Part shown: positions 1 through 4,368 of the stretch, one piece after another | Layout of the letters: each line of letters starts with the position of its first letter | How positions within the stretch are numbered: the stretch's first letter is position 1 | From: JAMCZZ01 sp964363695 | GTDB lineage: Bacteria; Patescibacteriota; UBA1384; XYA2-FULL-43-10; 1-14-0-10-43-13 | Direction: 5' to 3' | Assembly (NCBI GenBank): GCA_964363695.1 | Contig: CAYIJI010000040.1 | Location: 1-9,270 of the forward strand | Length of the DNA: 9,270 nucleotides | Translations under genes and position numbers: made by a program | The notes under the pieces: model-generated | Databases searched by the model: none | The model's input: only the letters and a program-made list of their open reading frames with translations | Told to the model about the DNA's origin: nothing

Positions 1-55
1 AGTTAGAACTGCACTTTTATCTTTTAAATGGTGCACTTTTAACTTTTAATTAACA
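1..55 (-). mobile_element. Outward-facing insertion-sequence-like end (left edge)
   Basis: Read on the minus strand from position 55, the sequence begins TGTTA and reaches AAAAGTGCA at 40-32. A second copy of the AAAAGNTAAAAGTGCA block lies at 22-7 and continues the same way, giving two direct repeats. A TG...CA terminus with repeated internal blocks ending in AAGTGCA is reminiscent of IS21-family ends, recalled from general knowledge of the family and not verified. The matching end at 9217-9243 points the opposite way. No transposase gene lies inside the window, so the element itself would extend to the left. The reading as an IS end is inference; the repeat is directly visible. Confidence 0.5.
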
Positions 56-153
56 GGATTAAAGAATTGATAATCTACCAAACCAAATTTATATTTTATC
101 GTTTACTGGACAATATATTTATATATTATAACAAGTATTATACCAACAAGCCC

Positions 154-182
154 TTGACAAGTCGTGGTCAAAGCGGTAAAAT
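154..182 (+). promoter_or_regulatory. Sigma70-type promoter, TTGACA-N17-TAAAAT
   Basis: A consensus -35 box TTGACA (154-159) is followed at exactly 17 bp by TAAAAT (177-182), five of six matches to the -10 consensus. Transcription would start near 189. No open reading frame of useful length follows: the ATG at 189 stops after five codons. A terminator lies about 105 bp downstream, so the promoter probably serves a short non-coding transcript. Confidence 0.6.
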
Positions 183-188
183 ACCATA

Positions 189-322
189 ATGTCCTTTAAA
201 AATTGAATATCATTGCTGAGGGGCGATGCCCGATTTAAAAATCGGAATATCAAATTTCTAATTACTAATTTCTAAACTAGTATTGAAATTATATGCGCCT
301 CTCAAAAAAGGCGCTTTTTGTT
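189..322 (+). ncRNA. Candidate small RNA between a strong promoter and a terminator
   Basis: The stretch between the promoter at 154-182 and the terminator at 295-322 has no usable reading frame. It holds a GGGC-GAT-GCCC hairpin (about 222-232), then a CCGATTT/AATCGG hairpin (about 230-245), an AT-rich single-stranded part, and the terminator stem. A transcript of roughly 130 nt is predicted. It does not resemble tmRNA, RNase P RNA, SRP RNA or 6S RNA as far as I can tell. The AT-rich middle could also be ordinary intergenic sequence left after gene loss, so the call rests mainly on promoter and terminator being correctly placed. Confidence 0.35.
295..322 (+). terminator. Rho-independent terminator
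   Basis: Stem GCGCCT (295-300) pairs with AGGCGC (309-314) across an 8-nt loop, and is followed directly by TTTTTG. The U-tract is only on the plus strand side, so it ends plus-strand transcription, most likely the short transcript starting near 189. Confidence 0.7.
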
Positions 323-323
323 T

Positions 324-345
324 ATCCTGAGTGAAATCGAAGGAT
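324..345. repeat. Palindromic interspersed repeat (ATCCT...AGGAT type)
   Basis: The 22-bp imperfect palindrome begins ATCCTGAGTGAAATCGA and ends GGAT. It belongs to a kind of short dispersed palindrome (often translated spuriously as LSEVEG-like peptides) that is frequent in Patescibacteria and several other bacteria. It sits just downstream of the terminator at 295-322. Identification of the repeat type is from memory. Confidence 0.45.
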
Positions 346-522
346 TAGTATGTGGCGAGAGTGAGATGGGATTTTGAAAGGTTCCCCCTGCCTTTCTAGA
401 AGGAAGTTTGAAAACAATCTTTAAAATAAATGGTTGCAAACTTCCTCCCAGCTCGTTCTTGCCAAACAGGCAAGAAAGCAATGTTTTTTATAAAAGAAAA
501 ACAAAAACTGATTACGCAAAAA

Positions 523-688
523 GTAAGAGGAAATCAAAAGAAATCTTTTGCTAGATAATAATTTAGTAAGGGATATCACAAAACGATTTAGTTGTCGCTT
601 TGCGGCCCCTCTTACGGGCGTAAATTGAAGTGACCGGGCAATATTTAAAATATTAATTCCCGATTAGTTCACAAATCAATTTCCGCCC
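523..688. other. Structured non-coding stretch before paired terminators
   Basis: No gene is seen from 346 to 737. GGAAGTTTG near 401 can pair with CAAACTTCC about 30 nt on, and TTCTTGCC/GGCAAGAA forms a hairpin near 457-477. In the core, GTAAGAGG (523-530) can pair with CCTCTTAC (608-615), enclosing CAAAAG-AAAT-CTTTTG (535-550). The next block, GGGCGTAAATTGA (616-628), pairs with TCAATTTCCGCCC (676-688) at 12 of 13 positions and encloses a further CCGGG/CCCG stem. The plus strand then reaches a terminator at 693-725. This is consistent with a structured RNA of about 200 nt, but no promoter was found and I do not recognise a known family. Confidence 0.3.
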
Positions 689-692
689 TATC

Positions 693-725
693 AAAAAAAT
701 CCGAACCATAATGTCGGATTTTTTT
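693..725. terminator. Bidirectional rho-independent terminator
   Basis: AAAAAAATCCGA (693-704) and TCGGATTTTTTT (714-725) are a perfect 12-bp inverted repeat around a 9-nt loop, with a run of T on both strands. It probably stops plus-strand transcripts coming from the left and backs up the next terminator for the minus-strand array. Confidence 0.75.
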
Positions 726-737
726 GTATGCAAACAC

Positions 738-772
738 AAAAAATCCCCGTGCGATAAACTCGGGGATTTTTT
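738..772. terminator. Bidirectional terminator ending the minus-strand array
   Basis: AAAAAATCCCCG (738-749) and CGGGGATTTTTT (761-772) form a perfect 12-bp inverted repeat with an 11-nt loop and U-tracts on both strands. It is the first strong terminator met by minus-strand transcription after the 48-residue gene (stop at 915), so it is the likely end of the whole minus-strand array. Confidence 0.8.
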
Positions 773-914
773 GATTAATCTGCCTACAAATGTGCAGGAG
801 CGCTCTCCTGCTGACCACGGTTAATGCGGCTCACAGAAGAGCCACTTTTGTTGACAGAATATAATGGGATTGAGGCGACACAAAGAAAGATTGTATCGCC
901 CCGGTTCGAGGCAG

Positions 915-1061
915 CTATCGCAGAAAAATTGCGGCGACTGCCAGACCCCACCCGATAAGAAAGGGAATATTGCGCCCTTTCAATCCCGGGTAAAGGATCC
1001 AATTTCTCAGCACAACAACTGTGCTGAGTACAAGGCATACAATCCAAAGCTGTACTGCCAT
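915..1061 (-). CDS. Small two-helix membrane protein (48 residues), unknown function
   Basis: This short gene starts at ATG 1061 behind a strong ribosome-binding site (AAAGGAGGT, 7 nt before the start) and ends with TAG at 915. The product begins MAVQLWIVCLVLSTVVVL, then RNW, a short polar loop with YPGLKGR around residues 24-30, and a second hydrophobic stretch (about 33-47) ending IFLR. Two membrane helices are therefore predicted, with little else. It is the last gene of the minus-strand array and is directly preceded by one copy of the repeated hairpin leader (1087-1197). A 9-bp hairpin, CTCAGCACA/TGTGCTGAG (1006-1028), lies inside the coding sequence. An overlapping frame covering 784-1047 was judged spurious because it lacks this ribosome-binding site. 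Holin-like or toxin-like roles are possible for such a protein, but nothing in the sequence decides this. Confidence 0.7.
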   Translation of the reverse strand: MAVQLWIVCLVLSTVVVLRNWILYPGLKGRNIPFLIGWGLAVAAIFLR

Positions 1062-1086
1062 TTTTTTACCTCCTTTTCCTCATCTC

Positions 1087-1197
1087 TGCATTCAAATAAT
1101 TGAATGCAAGGAAAGGATGCCCTCGAACCTATGTGGCTCAAGGGCAAGTTCTGCTATTTTTGCCTGACCTAAGTGGCCAAGTAGGGCATAGTTGCCC
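1087..1197 (-). promoter_or_regulatory. Repeated hairpin leader, copy 1
   Basis: Four hairpins are visible, listed here by plus-strand position. GGGCA/TGCCC is at 1184-1197. CCTGACC/GGCCAAG with loop TAAGT is at 1163-1181. TGCCCTCGAACC/GGCTCAAGGGCA with loop TATGT is at 1118-1146. TGCATTCAA/TTGAATGCA is at 1087-1108. In minus-strand RNA they come in that order and end 9 nt before the Shine-Dalgarno sequence of the 48-residue gene. The non-Watson-Crick pairs read as G-U on the minus strand, so the minus-strand RNA is the folded molecule. The copy at 3105-3217 is nearly identical; 2478-2577 is divergent but keeps the fold. Confidence 0.7.
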
Positions 1198-1453
1198 AAG
1201 CTTTTCAGTAAAGCAGTGTCTCAATTTTATAGTGCTTGCCATCGGGCAACACTTCGATTGAGTCTTACTTTTTTGGTTGCTGAAACAACCCTCGATGTCT
1301 CTCTTCAATCTTGCCTATAACGATTGAAAAGTGTTTAGGGCATCGAGCCCCTTTCTGCCGGCCACTCGCTGGCTAAGCGAGTGTTGATCTGGTCGAAGTC
1401 TTTCCTCGACAATTGACTCAGATCCGGCTTCTGGAGGTTTTAATTGCAAGCCC
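1198..1453 (-). other. Structured 3' untranslated stretch, no gene seen
   Basis: Between the stop of the ring-nuclease-like gene and the leader of the 48-residue gene I found no start codon with a ribosome-binding site on either strand. The stretch is again rich in inverted repeats. Examples are CACTCGCT/AGCGAGTG near 1364-1384, GGTTG/CAACC near 1275-1290, TTCAATC/GATTGAA around 1303-1328, and AATTGCAAG/CTTGCAATT (1442-1474), which straddles the upstream gene's stop codon. It most likely is part of the same minus-strand transcript. Confidence 0.5.
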
Positions 1454-1909
1454 CTAAACTTGGGACTTGCAATTGCACCATGGGCAATTCACCCACCACC
1501 CAGAACCTTTCTTCAGGTTCTGAGGGTTTGGAATTTGCTTTCCACAGCCTTTGCAGGTCGTGGAAAATTCCACGGTGTACTCCACAAGCTCAAAGCTCAC
1601 AGAGTCAACCTCCTCGGAAGAAAACCTTTCTCCCTCGTTTAGCCGACGCGGAAAGCGTGCGGACAAAACAAGAAGAGAATCTCCCTGCTCCAAAGTTACC
1701 TTTGGCGCCGTCTCCGGAATCTCCACTTCGATATCGAAGTGGGTCCGAATAGCTTCAATTGTCGCAATGTGCGACGGATTGAAGCAGGAGACAATCTCGC
1801 CAGAGATAATCCTTTTTGCCTCTTCGGCATCAAGGACTCTCCGAGAGATTAAAGCTTCTCTCCCGAACATCGTCGAGCTCATAGCGAGCCCGACAAATGT
1901 TTTTGCCAT
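1454..1909 (-). CDS. DUF1874 / AcrIII-1-like ring nuclease with C-terminal zinc ribbon
   Basis: The 151-residue product starts MAKTFVGLAMSSTMFG; its first about 115 residues match the DUF1874 family (STIV B116-like, Bacillus YddF, SIRV1 gp29/AcrIII-1). Characterised members bind and cleave cyclic tetra-adenylate, the second messenger of type III CRISPR. Compared from memory with SIRV1 gp29, key positions are retained: Ser11, His47 in NPSHIATIEAI (gp29 catalytic His47 in IGHDSTIQLI), and Arg89/Glu92 in RRLNEGE (gp29 Arg85/Glu88). Residues 116-151 are an added domain with CxxC at 119/122 and CPWCNC at 142-147, a probable zinc ribbon not usual in this roughly 110-residue family. The start at 1909 has GAAAGGAGGG about 7 nt upstream; an in-frame extension to 1996 has only weak sites. 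The gene contains strong hairpins at 1501-1522, 1723-1742 and 1752-1785. The fold call is good; activity on cA4 is inferred. Confidence 0.8.
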   Translation of the reverse strand: MAKTFVGLAMSSTMFGREALISRRVLDAEEAKRIISGEIVSCFNPSHIATIEAIRTHFDIEVEIPETAPKVTLEQGDSLLVLSARFPRRLNEGERFSSEEVDSVSFELVEYTVEFSTTCKGCGKQIPNPQNLKKGSGWWVNCPWCNCKSQV

Positions 1910-2127
1910 AAATATCCCTCCTTTCGTGGACTGAACGGTCTCAAGGACCGAAAATCCAAAAGGATACATGGCGCCACCTTTTTTTCGGTTCATCACCGAA
2001 ACGGCTGTAGTCGCCGAGCAATTTTACGGACTCGGATTTTTCATAGCGCGCTTGCCATCAAGTCGCACTAATCAAATCCTACCCGCCCATCGACGCTTGC
2101 CAGCACCGCGCCTCTTTGCCAATGCCG
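1910..2127 (-). other. Leader between membrane-protein gene and ring-nuclease-like gene
   Basis: This 218-bp gap holds no convincing gene. It contains small hairpins: CGGTC/GACCG near 1937-1950, TTCGGT/ACCGAA near 1984-2001, CCGAG/CTCGG near 2017-2037, and the outer arm of a 12-bp inverted repeat (CGCCTCTTTGCC 2109-2120 with GGCAAAGAGGCG 2147-2158) that spans the upstream stop codon. It also carries AAGGATACATGGC at 1960-1972, repeated at 2419-2431 in the next leader upstream. Confidence 0.4.
1960..1972 (-). repeat. Shared 13-nt leader box (with 2419-2431)
   Basis: AAGGATACATGGC on the plus strand (GCCATGTATCCTT on the transcript strand) occurs at 1960-1972, 51 nt before the start of the ring-nuclease-like gene, and at 2419-2431, 58 nt before the start of the small membrane protein. 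The surrounding sequence differs, and the ATG inside it leads to a stop after six codons in the second copy, so it is more likely a regulatory or structural box than a start site. Confidence 0.4.
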
Positions 2128-2361
2128 TTATAAAACGGCGATGATCGGCAAAGAGGCGATTACAAAGGCAATGCTCAAACCAACTGTTACTTTCAACAGT
2201 TGGTTTGTCAGACCGATGCACGGTCTGACATTTATCATCACTTGAAATCCCGCTATAATAGCGGAAACTCCAAAGGCGATGAAGAACAAAAGTATTGCCA
2301 CCCCTAGCACAGCCGACATAGTAGTCGACCATACTAAGAGAGAAACAAGTGCCTCTGCCAT
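2128..2361 (-). CDS. Small membrane protein (77 residues), unknown function
   Basis: The product starts MAEALVSLLVWSTTMS, followed by a long hydrophobic segment (about residues 16-40), a short polar stretch with NVRPCIGLTNQ (44-54), and a second hydrophobic segment running to the C-terminus (about 56-77, ending LPIIAVL). Two membrane helices are predicted and no signal peptide cleavage site is obvious. The start at 2361 follows GGAAAGGAGGG by about 7 nt; the frame is open further upstream but has no comparable site. The coding sequence contains a 13-bp stem at 2176-2207 and hairpins at 2208-2228, 2250-2264 and 2109-2158. Size and topology recall holins or VirB2-like pilins, but no family motif is visible and I do not assign one. 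Confidence 0.75.
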   Translation of the reverse strand: MAEALVSLLVWSTTMSAVLGVAILLFFIAFGVSAIIAGFQVMINVRPCIGLTNQLLKVTVGLSIAFVIASLPIIAVL

Positions 2362-2477
2362 ATTTTTCCCTCCTTTCCTGCGATTGGGCGCCAATAGGCT
2401 TTACTCCCTAAACCGCCGAAGGATACATGGCTCGACCTTCACGCAGTCGTCGCGGGTTTTTTAGATGTTTACCTTCA
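2362..2477 (-). other. Leader of the small membrane-protein gene
   Basis: This short gap separates the second copy of the hairpin leader from the membrane-protein start. It contains the ATTGGGCGCCAAT palindrome near 2384-2396, the shared 13-nt box (2419-2431) and a CG-rich inverted repeat near 2441-2453. No gene is supported. Confidence 0.4.
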
Positions 2478-2577
2478 TCTCTGAGATTAAATTTTAAACT
2501 CAGAGAAAAGGATGGGAGCGCGCCAATGCGGCGTGCTCCCCTGATCGTGCTATTTTCACCTGACCTATGCGGCCAGG
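2478..2577 (-). promoter_or_regulatory. Repeated hairpin leader, copy 2 (divergent, covarying)
   Basis: This copy keeps the order and geometry of copies 1 and 3 but mostly with different bases. CCTGACC/GGCCAGG with loop TATGC is at 2559-2577. An 11-bp stem GGGAGCGCGCC/GGCGTGCTCCC with loop AATGC is at 2514-2540. TCTCTGAG/CTCAGAGA is at 2478-2506. The middle stem shares almost no sequence with the TGCCCTCGAACC stem of the other copies, yet keeps CC-loop-GG at the tip and a 5-nt loop. One pair (2520/2534) is G-T on the plus strand, hence a C-A mismatch in minus-strand RNA. Confidence 0.65.
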
Positions 2578-2587
2578 CAGGACATAG

Positions 2588-2998
2588 CTAGGAGGAAGGC
2601 CACAATATGTTTTGTAGCCTCCTCCTTTCTTCTTTTATGCCTTCCTCCACGCCCTTGCTGAAAGCTGCAAGGGCTGTTTCTGCTTCTTCCTTTGTAAGGA
2701 AGAAGGTGATATGCTCGGCGGAAATATTTCCCGCGCCGAGGAAGTACTCTTCCTCGCCTTCGAAGCGCTGTCTTCCCGACAGCGGTTCGATGCCGTTGGG
2801 AAATCGGTATCCGCCGATATCCCAACGACGTTTGTCCTCATCGTCCACTGGGCGGACGATGACGTCCATATGACATCCTCCACTATGGCAGATGCCACAT
2901 GCACACTGGTGGGTGGAGATTTCCTCCACCCACCCCTCGACGATACCTTTTTTGGGGCCCATGAGTATGGCCCCAAAAATTTTTTGATTTTTTACCAT
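2588..2998 (-). CDS. Hypothetical protein (136 residues) with Cys/His cluster
   Basis: The product starts MVKNQKIFGAILMGPKKG and has a dense possible metal-binding cluster at residues 30-43 (His30, Cys32, Cys34, Cys37, His38, Cys42, His43). A central polar part follows, then a C-terminal helical region rich in Glu, Lys and Arg (about 95-130). I do not recognise a family. The start at 2998 is set by CCGGAGGAAAG 3 nt upstream of the ATG, identical to the site of the gene at 3231-3944; the frame extends to 3082 only by translating a palindromic repeat into a VILNSFQDLD peptide. Nearly the whole coding sequence folds into hairpins, for example 2651-2674, 2683-2705, 2737-2756, 2766-2784, 2794-2827, 2838-2862, 2908-2934 and 2949-2979. 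Confidence 0.7.
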   Translation of the reverse strand: MVKNQKIFGAILMGPKKGIVEGWVEEISTHQCACGICHSGGCHMDVIVRPVDDEDKRRWDIGGYRFPNGIEPLSGRQRFEGEEEYFLGAGNISAEHITFFLTKEEAETALAAFSKGVEEGIKEERRRLQNILWPSS

Positions 2999-3026
2999 TT
3001 CTTTCCTCCGGTGCGGCCTTGACTGC
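2999..3026 (-). repeat. Conserved start-proximal leader box (with 3945-3972)
   Basis: The roughly 28 nt before the start codons of the genes at 2588-2998 and 3231-3944 are almost identical: GTCAAGGCCGC, one variable base, then CCGGAGGAAAGAA and ATG. This holds the ribosome-binding site. Further upstream both leaders share TTTTTCAC and GGTGCAACAGC (around 3073-3095 and 3991-4010). The part between differs: here it contains the palindromic repeat at 3035-3055. Confidence 0.6.
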
Positions 3027-3034
3027 CAGTCGAG

Positions 3035-3058
3035 ATCCTGAAACGAGTTCAGGATGAC
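3035..3058. repeat. Palindromic interspersed repeat (ATCCTGAA/TTCAGGAT type)
   Basis: ATCCTGAA (3035-3042) and TTCAGGAT (3048-3055) flank a 5-nt centre and are followed by GAC. This is a widely dispersed palindrome, often translated spuriously as VILNSFQDL. It sits inside a leader that is otherwise shared with the upstream gene, which suggests it was inserted there. Confidence 0.6.
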
Positions 3059-3104
3059 TACATGGATCAGTAGCTGTTGCACCAGTGAAAAATTTCCTTA
3101 TCTC

Positions 3105-3217
3105 TGCACTCAAGTGATTGAATGCAAGGAAAGGATGCCCTCGAACCTATGTGGCTCAAGGGCAAGTTCTTGCTATTTTTACCTGACCTATGTGGCCAGG
3201 CAGGGCATAGCTGCCCT
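3105..3217 (-). promoter_or_regulatory. Repeated hairpin leader, copy 3
   Basis: This copy has the same four hairpins as copy 1. AGGGCA/TGCCCT is at 3202-3217, CCTGACC/GGCCAGG with loop TATGT at 3182-3200, TGCCCTCGAACC/GGCTCAAGGGCA with loop TATGT at 3136-3164, and TGCACTCAA/TTGAATGCA at 3105-3126. Relative to copy 1 a C in the last stem turns an A-U into a G-U pair in minus-strand RNA, and CCAGG versus CCAAG in the second hairpin exchanges a G-C and a G-U pair. It lies between the genes at 3231-3944 and 2588-2998. Confidence 0.7.
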
Positions 3218-3226
3218 AAACTTACC

Positions 3227-3921
3227 GATCTCACCACCTATTTTGTGGTGAGATCTCATATGCCCAATCTTGCGAAAGGGCATTTTCACCGAGGATCTTC
3301 TTTACGAAGTCCTCGGGGGAAGTTTTTGACTTCCCTTGCGGGTTCCACTGACCAGTGGAACCCGTTAGCCAACCTTCCCAGAGGGTTGACTGAGCGGCCC
3401 ATTGTATGACCGCTCCCGAATCTTTCCTCATCATCAGTTCCTTGATGATGAGAGCTTGCCGGACACCCGATCCGTTGGGTCCGGCTTGAGCACCTGTCAG
3501 GTGCTCAAGTATATGGGAGGCACAGACGCCTCCCTCCTTTCCGTTCCAGAAACGGAGAGATCCTCGTGCCCATCTTAGGCACGAGGAGATGATCCACATC
3601 TCCTCTATACTCTCGCAACCACCGTCGAGGGTTGTGAAGGCTGGGTTAGTAACCCAGCCATAACACACGCCGTACACATTGGTGTACACGGCGCCCTCTC
3701 CGCGGCGGTACCAACCGCCGTTGGTGAAATGCTTCGAAGGGGCGGAGAACCCTCCCTCCTCCTTCAAAGCGAGGAGAGCTGCCTTGTAGGCATCGCTCTC
3801 CTCGACGATTTTATTATATCCGCAGCCGCAGCCATATTGCTGCCCGCGAATCAAGGGCTCCTCGTTGGCCCCGTAACCGAGCGCGATTTTGACGCACTCG
3901 GTCTCGTCAGGGGTTTCCCCC
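3227..3921 (-). other. Tandem hairpin array inside the coding sequence
   Basis: Inverted repeats follow one another with hardly a gap. Positions with stem length: 3227-3255 (11 bp), 3289-3316 (11, one bulge), 3317-3335 (7), 3340-3363 (11), 3392-3415 (6), 3428-3451 (9), 3458-3485 (9, bulged), 3485-3509 (12), 3515-3534 (7), 3540-3556 (6), 3561-3587 (10), 3583-3605 (9), 3614-3636 (7), 3639-3659 (9), 3668-3693 (10, bulged), 3703-3720 (7), 3771-3803 (8+4), 3877-3901 (5+3). Neighbouring stems at 3561-3587 and 3583-3605 share bases and exclude each other in full form. Confidence 0.85.
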
Positions 3922-3944
3922 TCAATCGTCGCGTATATCTTCAT
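3231..3944 (-). CDS. Hypothetical protein (237 residues), Gly/Trp-rich, first gene of array
   Basis: The product starts MKIYATIEGETPDETECVK and contains a YGCGCGY motif (about residues 37-43), single cysteines in VCYGW, GGCES, SSCLRW and GVCASH, and repeated Gly-Trp contexts (GGWYRRGEG, LWEGWLTG). No signal peptide or membrane helix is evident and I recognise no family. The start at 3944 is fixed by CCGGAGGAAAG just upstream; the frame extends only 11 codons further. It is the promoter-proximal gene of the minus-strand array. The coding sequence is almost completely composed of consecutive hairpins (at least 18 between 3227 and 3921), which must strongly limit its codon choice. Such constraint could make the protein look unlike its true relatives. 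Stop codon is TGA. Confidence 0.7.
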   Translation of the reverse strand: MKIYATIEGETPDETECVKIALGYGANEEPLIRGQQYGCGCGYNKIVEESDAYKAALLALKEEGGFSAPSKHFTNGGWYRRGEGAVYTNVYGVCYGWVTNPAFTTLDGGCESIEEMWIISSCLRWARGSLRFWNGKEGGVCASHILEHLTGAQAGPNGSGVRQALIIKELMMRKDSGAVIQWAAQSTLWEGWLTGSTGQWNPQGKSKTSPEDFVKKILGENALSQDWAYEISPQNRW

Positions 3945-4012
3945 TTCTTTCCTCCGGCGCGGCCTTGACCTTCCCATTAGGGATTAGGTGGCTGTTGCAC
4001 CGTGAAAAACTG
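3945..4012 (-). promoter_or_regulatory. Leader of the first array gene, shared with the second
   Basis: It contains the ribosome-binding site CCGGAGGAAAG, the GTCAAGGCCGC box, a CCC-TAAT-GGG mini-hairpin near 3974-3983, and the GCTGTTGCACC box (3991-4001 on the plus strand). The same GCTGTTGC core occurs at 3073-3080 and at 4705-4712 within the 5' end of the predicted transcript. Confidence 0.5.
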
Positions 4013-4086
4013 CCGTATTTAGTACGGCGTGGCTGGTCGCTTCGCTAGATCCTTCACCCCGAATTAATCGGGGTTCAGCATGACAG
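4012..4086. repeat. Palindromic interspersed repeat (ACCCCGA/TCGGGGT type) and adjacent hairpin
   Basis: GCCGTA/TACGGC (4012-4028) forms one hairpin. Next to it ACCCCGA (4056-4062) and TCGGGGT (4068-4074), followed by TCAGCATGACAGG, form a dispersed palindromic repeat that spurious translation shows as CHAEPRLIRGEGS-like peptides. No gene is supported here. Confidence 0.5.
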
Positions 4087-4227
4087 GACAAAGCTATCAG
4101 CTCACACCGCACCAAAAGAAGTACTCCAGCAAGGGTCTCAATAGGGCACAACAAAACAAGCGTGGGTTTAGCCAACGGTTTTGCTGTGATGTCCTATTTA
4201 CGGCCGAATGCCAGAAAGGAAAGATAG

Positions 4228-4265
4228 ATTGCTTCTTCGTCTTTCGACGATATCGCAATGACTAC
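4228..4265. repeat. Palindromic interspersed repeat (GATTGCTTC...CGCAATGAC type)
   Basis: GATTGC at 4228 and GCAATG near 4255-4260 enclose CTTCTTCGTCTTTCGACGA. This is another of the short dispersed palindromes common in Patescibacteria and other bacteria. Recognition of type is from memory. Confidence 0.45.
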
Positions 4266-4269
4266 TTAT

Positions 4270-4320
4270 GGATCCTCGGGTCCCTCCAATACGGCGGGCA
4301 GGCAAGTCCGAGGATGACAG
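4270..4320. repeat. Palindromic interspersed repeat (ATCCTCGG/CCGAGGAT type)
   Basis: ATCCTCGG (4272-4279) and CCGAGGAT (4308-4315) enclose a 28-nt centre and are followed by GACAG, the same suffix as in the other dispersed palindromes at 3035, 4056 and 4476. Confidence 0.45.
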
Positions 4321-4326
4321 ATAAAT

Positions 4327-4368
4327 TGGCGCTTAATGCCGCCTTTATAGCGGCGCTATAAAGCGCCA
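4327..4368. repeat. Nested hairpin with two alternative folds
   Basis: TGGCGCTT (4327-4334) pairs with AAGCGCCA (4361-4368) and encloses GCCGC/GCGGC (4338-4354). The right arm can instead pair locally as GGCGCT/AGCGCC. There is no U-tract, so it is not a standard terminator. It lies in the predicted 5' leader of the minus-strand array. Confidence 0.5.

Noticed and set aside
784..1047. 87-residue minus-strand reading frame
   Set aside because: It overlaps the 915-1061 gene in another frame, has no ribosome-binding site and a composition without hydrophobic or domain pattern; the 48-residue frame starts right behind AAAGGAGGT.
1340..1440. Integron attC-like site or tRNA from the CG-rich palindromes
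   Set aside because: No integron core-site pattern or tRNA cloverleaf with conserved loops could be built; the palindromes fit the general hairpin packing.
2017..2043. Plus-strand terminator CCGAG/CTCGG followed by ATTTTT
   Set aside because: Only a 5-bp stem with a 12-nt loop, and no plus-strand gene upstream.
2455..2486. Tiny upstream frames (MKVNI here; MRKRR before the 48-residue gene)
   Set aside because: The ATG after the last leader hairpin is not present in copy 3 (ATA), so a leader-peptide mechanism is not conserved across copies.
2607..3022. Plus-strand frames opposite the minus-strand genes
   Set aside because: They are antisense shadows. Open opposite frames are favoured here because the hairpins make both strands similar in sequence.
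1087..3217. CRISPR array (three repeated units with spacers)
   Set aside because: Units are over 100 nt, far apart and separated by genes; no short regular repeat-spacer pattern exists and no cas gene is present.
3984..4175. 63-residue minus-strand frame with CHAEPRLIRGEGS-like peptide
   Set aside because: The recognisable peptide is the translation of a palindromic dispersed repeat, not of a protein domain.
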